A DNA stretch of 64,000 nucleotides from NCBI GenBank assembly GCA_947568835.1, contig OX387602.1, positions 17,473,021-17,537,020 of the forward strand. The letters are read 5' to 3'. The translations under genes and the position numbers were made by a program. A model generated the notes under the pieces. That model was not told the origin of the DNA, ran no database searches, and was given only the letters and a program-made list of their open reading frames with translations. The DNA comes from Protonemura montana (Eukaryota > Arthropoda > Insecta > Plecoptera > Nemouridae). Of the stretch, positions 1-11,823 are shown in pieces. Numbering within the stretch: the first letter of the stretch is position 1; every line of letters begins with the position of its first letter.

Positions 1-3000
1 CGAATTTGTTTTCATCGTGCAAATATATACAGCACTTGTGTGCAAATTCGAACATAAAATTTGTTTCTATACCTATACTTCGTGCGGTTTGGTCTGCCGT
101 TGCTTGCGTAGCCTGTACAACTTGAATATAATCCAACACCACAATTCCCTTGGTACCACAATGAGATATTGCTCTATGTAGCACACATTATACATCCTAT
201 CTACACATCGCCTGCTTCCAGGGAAATCTTACTGCTTATAGGATTCCAATGACAAGCGATCACTTTATATCGGCCGTAAAGCTTAAAGCTGATATCCCGC
301 CCTTCACTTTATGACATTCACCAAATGTATCACGGGCCAATCCTGTGAAGAAGAAAGGAAGCGAAAGTTTGAATTTAAATGTGATATAATTTTCGATCCG
401 AGTTCGGAATTACCTGGCGCCAAGCATGCCCGTGCTGCTGTCCTCGCAGTGGAGGTGCCGAGTAGGCTGGAGCTGCGCATGGTGTGCTGCGCGGTGGAAT
501 GCTGTGTGGAACATTTTCCTTCGCGATACAAGTGTGGCTATCTAGCGGGCAGCCTTAGTAGTCTTCTTGTCTATTTCTTACGCAGCGCCTCTCCTTTAGT
601 CTTCGAATTCGTGCAACGAATAGAAACGATGTTCTGGAATAAACGAAACTTTCAGCTAGTTTGTGATTTTCTCGTTTTAAAGTAAACAGTTTTTGCTTTT
701 GGAAATTCGTTCAAGCTTTTTTTCGTATCCGAGCAAACTGACTGTCGTTTTCGGTCCAAACGCCGCTCGGATTTTTGTTCACGCCGTCGTGTCCAGAATG
801 TGCCCCACCCCACCCCATCCCACTCTACCCCACCCCTTTCGTCTTCGTAATCTACTATCTGTCTAGCAGGGATAGGCCCTTGCCCCAAACCTAACTCTTG
901 TGAAACAAACTATCAAGTCAAAAGTTACGCACAACAAAGAATAAGCTCTGGTGCCGCGTGCTGGAACTTTCGGACCCGGCGTCGGTCGCCACAGACGCCG
1001 ACGCCCGGAGTCTAACCACGCTCGGCTGTGGGCGTGGACGGCAAAGCGCGACCAAACAGACTTTCCACGCTCCAATCAACTTTTCCAGCCGAAATGAATT
1101 TTTCGTTAGCCAGGAATTCTTTCTTTTGTATTGCAATATATCACAAAGACGTGGAAAACAATTCGTTTTAGCTTTTATCCGAGATGAAAAATGTTTTAGA
1201 CAATTTTCTCTTTATGACCCTCTCTAATGAGAAAATGATTACCAACGAGTTAGTTCACGACACCTAAAACCTTTTCTAAAACTTTATCCTAACTAGTAAT
1301 TAATTGCTAATTATAGACTAATATAGCAACATACCTGCACATGTCGCAATACTGTTTCGGGCGTGCATATATTAATTATGTGGTTTAATCAAGGATTGCT
1401 TTTGATTAGCGAGTAATTCGTAATCAGCCGCGTTCATTATCGCCACACTCCTCGTCAGAATGAATGGGTTCCCCGGTTTCAGGCACCTACAGTAGGCAGC
1501 CAACATCCATTGCTACCAGGCTCTACGATCTGTGCCAGCGATCGTAGCGAAAGGCTACGTCTGCAGGCTGCCTCCGTGATTTATAGGCAGCCAGTGCAAT
1601 GTCGGCCCCGATTTAGCAACCCTAGAAAGGATCCAGCCTAGTGCAACCCATTCGTTCCTAGCACGACTTGTATAAGACAGTCAGTTGGAGGCATTGTGCA
1701 TTCCGTGATCAAATTTGAGTTAATCGGCAGCCAACGTTCGACAAAGGATATCGAGCATTCCGCAGTTTGCTGAAAACTGGATGAATTGCGAGATTTATTA
1801 GACTATTGAAGACAATCAAAATTATTGGATCGGCTTTGCAGCGTTTGCTCAACGTGCAGGGCAATAACTGATGTATAGACTAGTTTGCAGAATTCTCGGA
1901 TGTTCAAATCAATAGAATAATGTTTCAAATAACTGGGTAGATATTTTGGACTTTCTTGATTATCTCGAGTCCCCCCTGAGACGCTGCAACATGGTTTAAC
2001 TTGTTCTATTGCAATAGACTGTACTCCAACGTATCGCAATTATAAGTTCCCGGACATAGCAATCAGCAGCTGCACTCTGCAGTGCATTGTTTGTCTTTGC
2101 TTCGACCTGCCTCTCTCACCGAGGGAATGGTACCAGTTAGGTGATGATACCGGCTAGGTGTTGATACCGGCTAAGTGATGATACCGGCCAGCTAGTTGAT
2201 TGTGTTCATTCACAGTTACACAGCCGTCCCTTTGTCAACAGCGGTGCAAGTCATAGAGTCAATGGTTGATTGATGAAGTCATCTAGTGAGTAATGTCATT
2301 CGACAGTTGTGCTCGGCGCAATCTGCGCTGGCTCACCGCAGTCCCCAATTAATCATGATCTCTTATTAAATTACCATGGAATGGCTCTTGGTTGTGTAGA
2401 ACAGCAACAACCTCGATGCAAAATATGCAAGCCAGGCCCAAGGCTCGGGATCCTGGAAAACTCAATTCCGCCGAACTGATTTTCGATGTATCGCAAATAA
2501 TTGAAATGGGGCAACGAAAAATGTTCACTCGCGTGTAAATTCGTTCCTTATTGGTTCCCTGAAATCGGCGGTTTTCTTCCGCGATATTTTTTTAATTAAA
2601 AAGCTCGCTCTTCGCTATTCAATAGCAATTTCCCGCGCCACGTTCTCGGAGCAAATATCAACGTGCTTCGGGGTACAGAATTTTGAAAAAATTTGTTATT
2701 TCGCATAAAATAAAGCATAGAAAATAGTTTTAGCTCGAATAATAAACTGTGCCGGCTTGTAGTCGTCGTGTATATGAACTGTCTGCATAAAGAAAATACT
2801 GTTTTGTGTGCCCTTTTTTCTTTTGACTTGTTGGCATTCCTCGACCTCATCAAAACATCCTGTCTGCAGACATCGGGATAAACTCCAGATTGAGAAAATG
2901 CTCCAGCCAGTTTTTTTGCTGCGCTTCGTTGTCTGCCAGTCGCTCTCTATATCTTTACAATTTAAACTTCTGCCTTCACGCTGTCAGCATCACACAAACC

Positions 3001-6000
3001 AAGCGGAATCGCTAACTCGAAAACTTTTGCTGTTGATTTTGCATTAAATCGCTCTACTCAATTACAATAATTTCATGAATGATCATAATAACAAAGATAA
3101 TATTAAGCGAAACTTTTCTTCGCTCATTGAATCAATTACGAGCATAGAGTTGTTGCACTGCTGACTGATGAGTATTTGCCCGCGTTCGCTCCATACTTCT
3201 TTACATTCCATAAGTTTCAACTGCAATATGAGAAGTAAGGAAGTACGGAACTGTCGCAGGGCTGTTGTCAATTGCGACGCTTCAAGCCGCACCGTCGCCC
3301 CACTACACAAGTCGTCGCACAAACTGCACTCACTGTTGCACCCCGACGATGATGGCGTCGCGTCCCAAAGAGAAGCCCTGTTCCTTGCTCCCATGCAGGC
3401 CCGGGACGACGCCGCAGCCGCTGGTACCCACCGTCCTCCTCCGCCGACTGAATGCAAGAAACCGACTGCGGGCTTTGGGCACATCTCCCTGGGGGATGGC
3501 TACGCTGCTAAAAATGGATCCCTCACATGACCGCGATTGGTCCAGCTCACCTTACCCCTTCCACGTGATGGTGGCAAACCAAATTTGTCTCATTTCTTAA
3601 AATACATCGCGCACACTTTTCTCGAGCCGCAGTCTATAAATGAGTGTATCCCGAAGGCACGGCGCCTTCGTTTCGGCGTCTACTAGCAAGGCATACACCA
3701 GACCACGCACGCAGACGGCCCAACACTGAAACTAGACGCACATAGACGAGAATGCAACACTCTTGGCGTATTATTTTTATTTTTAAGCAGATCCTTCTTG
3801 GGGGATGCTGCGGATGTCTTGGGAAGGGAACGCGCCCCTGCCCCGCTCCGCGCCGCGCCACTAAGCTCAAGCTGTCCTCCGCACATGTGGTCCTCATTGG
3901 CGCGGTTGTCTGCACTGAACTCGAAAGCGGCCCAAACGAATTTCATCCAAACATCTTTGTACCGAGTCCCAAACTCATACCTGGCGATCATAAAACGAAC
4001 GGTCCCTTCTCTCTCACATTGTTTCGTGTTCTCGTTGTAAACGCGAAATAAATAGAAACGAAAAATGAAATTGGTGCACGTTTGAAATGTACGGGTTTGT
4101 TGCTCGCAACGGCATATGTTTTGGGAATGCGAATTATTGGTACTGTTTTGGCATCTGCTATACTCGCTAGTGATCAAATTATCCTCATTAATGAAACAGT
4201 GACGCGCTGGCTGTGCGTGGATCACATGGCTCAGATCGTAGATGGAGGTGGAGGCCGGAGGAGGCCATGTGTTCGTCAGTGCGAAGGGTAGGGATCACCA
4301 TACTACGAGACTGCCGAACAGAGTGAAGGGAGGCATGGGATGCCCCGCTTCTATTTTTAGGCGGTATTTTGGAAGAAATCAGTACAGTTGGAAATCAAGT
4401 ATCTCTCAAATATCGGCTTGGATATGTTTTATCCCCACCTTTTATTACTTAAGAGCTATATCTAGCCATGTGCTTTCAGTTGCCAGTTTATTTTCTTACT
4501 CAGGCAGATTAATTTACATCCAGAAACAATATTTTCCATTGAATTACGATTAAATTTAAGTTTTTTCATATCAATGGAACTTACAGAAGTGCCTACTCTG
4601 CAAATTCGCAGAATTCTTCTGGTCGGCATGCGGCGCATGATCGTATCATGTTCAAAGACACTTCTTTGACGAGATGAGATATTTGGCAAAAACTGATAGG
4701 TCAACCGTTGTTGTGGGGGTCAAATCTTTGTCTATTACGACGATCGCGGTCAATGTCAATATCCCTTTCCACTCAGCAGATCGGCCTGTGACGTAGCCCA
4801 TGCAAGCCCGCGTGTGAATGCGTTACGTCACGGCATGACGACACGGGAAGTGGTCAAGCTGCTTGAATCGAATTATAATGCAAAAAAATGTCAAAAAATA
4901 CCCTTTTTTAATTTTCTCATCCTTTGGAACTTCCCTTAATAGCGGATATAAAGTTCATCGAGTTAGCATCCCTTTTTTCCTGAGCCGTACACATAGATGG
5001 TCTTGATTCGTGAGCTATTTATGCCAGTTTAATTATCTGTGGGTTTCGTAAATGCTTCTGTGCAGTTGTCTCCTACATCTGTGAGAGTTGCCTCTTCCCC
5101 CACACCCTCTCCCCCTTTCACCCCACCCGCTCCTTCGCACCAGTCAGCACATGTGTCATCTTCTGGGTACGAGGCGACATGCTCGCCAGATGCAGCCGTA
5201 GCGCCGAAGCTCTTCGTTTCTTACCGGATGTGCGGTGGAGTCTGTACCGCGCCATGCCACCCCCGAGCGTAGCATCCCTGCCTTTGCTTGTTCCTATAAC
5301 TACACCACTCCCGCCTTTGTCACAACATTGCGTTTGTTAGCAAATAAGGAAATGTTCACTGAATCGTTTCTTGCATCATAAACGCGAACGAGTTTTACTT
5401 ACTTTCGGAGAATTTAAATCGACCGGTTACTGTACATCGCCTTTGAGTACGCACACGTTCGCTCGGTGCGTTTTTACCTGACCTGTAAATGCGCGTGCGA
5501 AAGTATGAGGTGCAAGGCGACGCACCTTGGTACAGTGTGACGACACAAGTGAACGCGACGCCGACGCCGTCAAAACACGCGGTGCTTTCACACATTTCGA
5601 CGAAGAAACTGTCGTGCGCTTGATATTGCGGTCTTGATTATTACCCAAGCAAAATGAAACTGACGAAGGAATTCGTATGTGTGGTGGTGTGTGGCTATCT
5701 TTAGCTGCATAGCCGTGATGACGTAGTGCTAGCAAGCATGAGCGTCTGCTGAGATCGCTTGACCTGACCCAAGACGACTGTGTTACCAACTAACTTGGTT
5801 CAAACAAATTACACGGCTGAAATCTAATAAAACGATCTGTTGCGAGCGCAATGTTCAGTTTGGAATTGACACTCGACAGTTTGAGAACGACAGAAGCGGG
5901 CCAAAACGCCAATCGGCCTGTGATACTTCACGCCAGATATCCTAAATAGTGTAGTCATGCCTTGAGCGGTCCGCACCCACTCAATCGGTCATCCCTAATT

Positions 6001-8676
6001 ACGTTGGCAAAATTGGCTCTATATAAACAGACGGTTGTCTTTTTGCCAAACTCACAGTTACCTATCGCGGTATGTTACGTTCCAGCTAATTTGTAACTTG
6101 AGCAATTGCTGTCTTGTTTACGTAACTGCTCTATAGCGAGATCCAATTTTATATTTGATTCAATTTTAAACTTACACATTTTTCTTCTTACTGCCACGAC
6201 AGCTACGGCCAGATCCATGCCTCTAAGTCGCTCTTCTCTCCACATGCTTTGATTCCCTCAGAGTTCGATCAGCGGACGTTGAAACTGTTGCTTCGCGCAG
6301 TTCTTGACCAAAGCTTGCTCTCGATCTGCCGCTGCTAATGACACTGTGCTCGTGGTTTAATTATTTGAGACGAGCCGATGTTATTCATCCGCTCAATTAC
6401 GAGTCATCAACACATGTTGGTTGCATGGGTCTTGCTCCCAGCCGAGAAATGGCTGTAAAAAGCGGAGAATGCGTGGGGCAACCCGCGTCTTCTCCGTGGA
6501 ACTGGCATTGGCAGGCGGGCTAGCATTGCGATCGTCAAAGACGCGCTACCGGCTGGCAACAGACAAAGTTCGATAATTGAAATGGTTTTTTTTTTGTTGA
6601 GTTGTGGAAAGAGAGTGTGGACCTACAGTATCAACTCAAAAGAAAAAATAAATTATGTCGCATTTTCCTCGCTATCCCCGTTTGTCGAATCTGTCCAAAC
6701 TTCCAATTCATAAGAAAGAAAATAAAAAGAGCAGTCCGAACTTTCAGAATACAGATGGTAATTTTCTTTACATGTCTCTAGCTCATGATTCAAGGTTCAT
6801 GGCTCAAGATTATCCATTCCCATCTTGCCTTTTAGGGGGCATCAAAGGCCTCGACAACACGTGCTGCTCTCCGAACAAACGCCTTGTCTTTCCTCCCCGA
6901 AGCTTTTCTTATGATATAACGGCGCCGCACGGAGGCTAAATAAAGCTTGCATGGCCGCCCGTGCAGCTGTGTCAGCCCCCACCGCGCCGCGGCGCCGACT
7001 CCGAAGACCAAGGCTCCAGGCAGCGACGACGTCGATGGCGTCGCGTTGACAACGCGGAGGAGGCTCCCCTGGAATCGCTCCAGCCTAGCCGCACGTGCCA
7101 CGTGCCTTGCCGTTGGGAGACGTACGGATATAGACACACGTGTCAGCGTACGACCCGAACGCATATCGCCGTACAAGGCGTCGTTTTCACCTGGCTCCGA
7201 TGCTTCACGCCATGTCGTTGGTGTTACTCATTTCCCACGTGCTTTCCTGATTTTCGATCGATCTGTCTCCTGATACATAAGATCTGCGACCATATTCGAG
7301 ATGTTTCCACGAACTCATTTGTCGGAAGCAATTTTTTCCGGTAGCTGCTGCCCATCCTTTTGAGTTAGTCTTTATTGCTATTTTGTTACAGGATGTACAA
7401 ACTCAACTGTTGTACCATGGAAAAGGATATGGAAATTTCTCATCCAAAGTCTCATTGGACGTTTCACTTCATTGACAATTTATAAAAACTATTTTTCACG
7501 CTGGCTTTAGCGCAAGCCGGACTGTCGACGAGGTCCTAGGAATTTCATTGAAAATTTTGTTCGTGGTGAGTTGTGATTGTTGATGCTACCGCACCATGAT
7601 CTTCGACGTTGACACCTTGGCCTAGAGAAGAGTGCAGCCAATTCTTGCCCGTGAATCTCGCCTGCATAGTGCTTGATAGTAGGTGGCTTGAAACGGTCTA
7701 CATTTGCATAGCGTGCGAGCGTCCGCGTTGGAAATAACATCCGAGCAGTCAGAGTGTGTGTGCTGACGAGTCGGCTCCTAGTATGGCGCGCCGCCAACTG
7801 GGATTTCACTGAGAATAACTCGCTCACTGGCATCGCATTACCATCTTAAGGGTGCGCTAGAGTTTGCTCCATTGTGGCAAAAAGTACTATATAGGTAGCA
7901 CCAGAGAGGCTCGGAGGGGTGAAAGAAAATATTAAAATATTTCTCGAATGCTGTTTGCCAAACTACCCTCCATTTCTTTAGCTTTGGCGTTATATTAAGC
8001 GAAGTTACTCTCTCGTACTAGATCAGAAACGCCGTAAATACCAAGTGAAATGTATAAATGCATGTATATTTGCATTCTCTTAATGTCTCCGGGTGAATCC
8101 CCTGACTGAGAGAAATTCCGTGCGCGGTTCTGTCATGTGTCAGATGAACGGCGGAGTCTTCCAGAAATGTGAATATAATTGAATAAACCTGCGCCGTCTA
8201 GACATGCGACTTGCACCTCTGACGCATTTTGACCTGGATAGGGGTTTGCACGGGAGTGATGTTGTAAGGGAAGAGGAAATGCAAGGAAAACAGGCTTTCT
8301 AGATAAACTGCTTCCAATCCGACTCGTCTTTTTAGGGGCAAGTGAATCAAATTGACACTCAGGCATCGAATATTGTATCAAGATATTGTATCTCGAGTGC
8401 GTATGAGAAGGGATTTATTTGTATCGAATGGGGTGCGTATCGCCTTCAAGTGAGACCAGCGCGCATTTTCGAGTGCGAACAACCCTAATGTGCTAAAATC
8501 AGATCAAAAGTGAAGCAAATTTGCATTGCATGAAGCTTTACCTAAATAATATATAGGTATCAGTCACAATATGATTATTGCAAATCCCGGAAAAATAGGT
8601 TGCAGGATTGGATAAATAGAGGGACCTCCTGGGGATTTAAGGGAACTGGAGTAGGTAGTAGGGGTGTAGGTAGTAG
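1..8676. other. Non-coding stretch, probably mib1 intron or upstream DNA
   Basis: I see no exon with recognisable protein similarity on either strand. The open frames here are short, lack conserved motifs and are not flanked by matching splice sites. Because the first visible mib1 exon begins in the middle of the ankyrin domain, this stretch should be intron or contain upstream mib1 exons that I failed to recognise. Apart from a 17-bp triplicate near 2138 it shows only ordinary unique-looking sequence. Confidence 0.5.
2138..2188. repeat. Tandem repeat, 17 bp x 3
   Basis: Three successive 17-bp units share the core GATACCGGCTA with one or two substitutions per unit. It is a short minisatellite in non-coding DNA. 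Confidence 0.8.
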
Positions 8677-9091
8677 GTATTAGCGTTGAGTATAGGTTAT
8701 AGGTAGAGTTTCAACGTCAATGTTACAGTCTCTGCGTGAAAAATGACTACCTTACCGACAAAAATGCAGAGTACCGGAAGTTCACGTTAAGTGGAGCCAC
8801 TGTAACATGAAATTTAATTTCGATATTTATAGTAGGTTACTCGCTTATGAATATCGTTACATGTGTATCAATCGTTGAGGTAAACATTGATGAAGATTTT
8901 TTGAGCATGAAAAGTTTCAAAAGTGAGTTAACCTACGAGAAATATCGAAATTAAAATTCATACGACAGTGGCTCCACTTAACGTGATTGTCCGGTACTCT
9001 GCATTTTTGTCGGTAAGGTAGTCATTTTTCACGCAGAGACTTTAACATTGACGTTGAAACTCTACCTATAACCTACACTCAACGGTATTAG
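8677..9091. mobile_element. Foldback MITE copy 1 with 7-bp target duplication
   Basis: The element runs 8684-9084 (401 bp). Its outer ends are a perfect inverted CGTTGAG / CTCAACG, and the two arms remain complementary for well over 150 bp, so nearly the whole element is one long hairpin with a short centre. It is flanked by the direct repeat GTATTAG (8677-8683 and 9085-9091), read as a 7-bp target-site duplication. It has no coding capacity and is closely similar to the copy at 18340-18751. The superfamily is unknown. A 7-bp duplication is uncommon; Dada and some P-like elements are the candidates I would compare. Confidence 0.85.
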
Positions 9092-10519
9092 TGGTGGTCG
9101 ACGACGGGTCATGACAGGTTTCGCTGTTCCCCGCCCCCGCATGTCATGCAAGTATACAAGCATCCAGGATTTAGCAGTTACCAAGGTCACGGACCGAGGC
9201 TTGCCCCAAATATTGCGGCTGCTGCTACGCGGGCTGTTTGACACGGTGTAGTGCGCTTTTTCGGACGACTTTTGTCGCACAATGATGACAGTTTTATAAG
9301 AATGTAAATCACGAGATTTTTTATTGTAGTCCATCCTCATCGTGTGACACGCATGTCACGATTCACGCGTGACTGAATGTCCTGCACGATCACGCACGAC
9401 AATTTGAGGTGCTTGCACACTCACGCACGCTCACGCTTCAAGTCGTGAGTCACACGTGACTAACGTCATGCAACCCCCTCTAGTAGGTATCCATAGAGTT
9501 GAACCTTGGCGTCGACAGGACAGCAACCAAACAAAAGGGCGGCAGAACCTTAGGGTTAATGATTGAGATTGACATTGTTGATAGCTGTTAAAATCCACTA
9601 CCAACAATCACATCAAATTACATCAAATCAAATCATCAAATCATCAAATTCAAATCATCAAATCATCAAATTCAAATCATCATCATCATCAAATTATTCT
9701 CATGAACTAGAATAACTTTATAGGTGTAGTAGAAAACATCTTCTAGCATAACGACGTCGCACATGGGGGTTACTAATCCATCATGCGATACAGACCATGC
9801 TTAACGTATGTTGCTGCAGAATATTGCTATAGAATAAGAAAATATGTGAATATGTGCTGGCAGCTTGATGCATGTGTACCTTGCAAAGTGAGCATATTTC
9901 ACTTATACCTCGCACAAAGATAGCTCCGACTCTATTTGCATGTTAAACGCGCCCTGGTCGCAGCGATGAATTTCTTCCACCGACGCTCACGGTTTCTTGT
10001 GTAGATCTTCGACCCTGTAAACCCAAGGCACCCTTGATCGAGTGCTTAGTTTGTGCAGACACGGCTACACCGTCACACAAACTTGGCGAAAGCAAAGGAA
10101 GTATCAAAATATCAACATTCACACAGGGATCACTTTGTGGGTCCTGATAACAAATGTGCTTCCACGTGTCATTATGTCATAACCCTGAAAGTGGGAAACG
10201 TGTGAAAATCATGTAATGTGGGCATAGTTATACCAAGGATAGGCAATCGATAACTTTGCACAATGCATAAATTTCGTTTCCAATTCCTTTACCTCAACGT
10301 CAGATGGTTTTACGTTATGCTTCCAGATTGCAGTTTTTCATTAGGTGAAAGTATATCCTACTTGTCTCCTCTAAATATCTTCTCTAACCATCTGTCGCAT
10401 GGCTGACTTGAACCCCTTCCATGACATTTTGGCGTATAAATTGCACCAATTGTGCGTTTGAAACTCTTTTTTCATGGTCAATAATGGAATGTTTGGTAAA
10501 AATGTTGGGCATCCATTGC
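9092..10519. other. Non-coding, low-complexity interval
   Basis: It contains a patch rich in CACG/CGTGAC half-sites (about 9340-9475) and an ATCAAATC-type low-complexity run (about 9607-9697). No exon or RNA gene is recognised. Confidence 0.5.
9607..9697. repeat. Low-complexity CATCAAAT repeat
   Basis: Irregular tandem iterations of ATCAAAT/ATC units end in a short (ATC)n run. It is a simple-sequence tract. Confidence 0.75.
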
Positions 10520-11469
10520 ATAGCTATAGTAGGGGAGGAGGGGTCTAGTTGTCTCAAAATCTACCATAATCTAATAATAATAATAATCTACAATGTGCAT
10601 ATCTTCTAGAAAAATGAAGTTATTCTTATGTTATATTTTTTTATTGATTAATACACATTTGGTTATATTGTGCATTTTTTTGCGATTTATCAGACCGTCA
10701 GTTCAATTGCTATGTCTCTTAGTTGACCTGTAAATGTTTGAGACTTTTAACCCCACATGTGGGTCGAGTTGTCTCACACACTGAGGCTAGTTGTCTCAGT
10801 GAGAAATTTCGTCTTGTGATCATATAATTAATTTAATTAAAATCTGCATCAGTTACTTTATGACAATACCAAGTCAATGTTCGATAATTTATGTCAAAAT
10901 ATTTTGCCATTTTTTCCTGCAACACAAATTGAGCAGCGCGTAACATGACATCGGTGCTACCAGCCCCCGACGAGTTTTTTTTATAAACTCGTTATAAACT
11001 CGTAATTGGTAAATTTTTGTAAAAAAAAAATCAATTACTTACCATACAAACAAAATGAACTTACTATACTGAAAGCTACCTCTGGGGTTATGTCATTCTG
11101 TGACAACTAGACCCATGATAGACTTTCAGCTTTACATTAAAAATTAATATACTTCGCGTGCATATATTCATCATATAAGAAATATTATAAACAGACAATA
11201 TGTTTGCTTAAAAGAATATAAATATGCACATTCAATTAGATGGCTATTTTTTCGTAAACTATAAATAACTTGGCAACAGAAAATTTACTAACCACTTGTC
11301 AAAACAAACAATCTCTTCCAGGAGTGTGAATTATGCACCGAAACGAATGAAACTGTCAGAATAGTAAGATATTTAGACGTCGAAGTAACCCGGATCAGTA
11401 TTTTGACCATTTGGAGTCGATATTTTAGCCCCTGAGACTTTTAGACCCCACCTCCCCTACATAGCAATA
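10520..11469. mobile_element. Non-autonomous TIR DNA transposon with likely 9-bp TSD
   Basis: The element spans 10529-11460 (932 bp). Both ends start GTAGGGGAGG(A/T)GGGGTCTA in inverted orientation, giving roughly 28-bp imperfect terminal inverted repeats. The flanks ATAGCTATA (10520-10528) and ATAGCAATA (11461-11469) match at 8 of 9 positions and are read as a target duplication. A GTTGTCTCA motif recurs inside the left third, and the reverse complement of the TIR core, CAACTAGACCC, appears near 11103. No transposase frame is present. A 9-bp duplication would suit a Mutator-like element, but the family is inferred only. Confidence 0.7.
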
Positions 11470-11603
11470 ACTGTGATGCGATTGTTTCAAGGATTACATT
11501 TTAGAACGAGAACAGGAAGACCTATAATTTCTTCTCCTAAACTGAGTTTCACTTTATGATTTAAATTCCCATTGACTGATCGAGTTTCGTTCCCTGTGCG
11601 CAG

Positions 11604-11823
11604 TGCGATGAGGATCTTGCTGCTCAAGCTGCCCCGGCCGTGGATTGTCGACGAGAAGAAGGACGACGGGTACACGGCGCTGCACCTGGCTGCACTCAAC
11701 AACCACGTGGAGGTGGCCGAGCTGCTCGTGCGCCAGGGCTCGGCTGACATGGATCTGCAGAACGTGAACTTACAGACCGCCCTTCATCTCGCAGTGGAAC
11801 GCCAGCATACACAGATTGTCAGG
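11604..11823 (+). CDS. mib1: mib1 exon: ankyrin repeats
   Basis: The acceptor is CCCTGTGCGCAG with the exon starting at 11604; its first base completes a split codon. The frame then reads [20 protein letters not shown], nearly the vertebrate Mib1 sequence, and continues with two ankyrin repeats carrying the TALHLAA and TALHLAV cores. The exon closes with QHTQIVR at a GTTAGT donor (phase 0). The exon is markedly GC-richer than its introns. An open frame starting at 11572 upstream is an artefact of reading through the acceptor; the internal ATG at 11608 is not a start codon. Confidence 0.95.

Noticed and set aside
1491..1610. Stem-loop rich block with repeated GGCAGCC
   Set aside because: Only short imperfect pairing; no terminal repeats or second copy to support an element.
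3168..3600. Open frames of 110-120 codons in overlapping frames
   Set aside because: Low-similarity, Arg/Pro/Ser-rich translations in a locally GC-rich patch; no motif and no splice context.
11572..11603. mib1 translation start at the ATG in 11572
   Set aside because: It lies in the intron; the acceptor CAG at 11601-11603 and the conserved frame show an internal exon.
1..11603. Upstream mib1 exons (MIB/HERC2, ZZ and early ankyrin repeats)
   Set aside because: I looked for the conserved block that precedes AMR...PRPW (HHAALRGNPS-like) and for ankyrin cores, and found none that could be supported.
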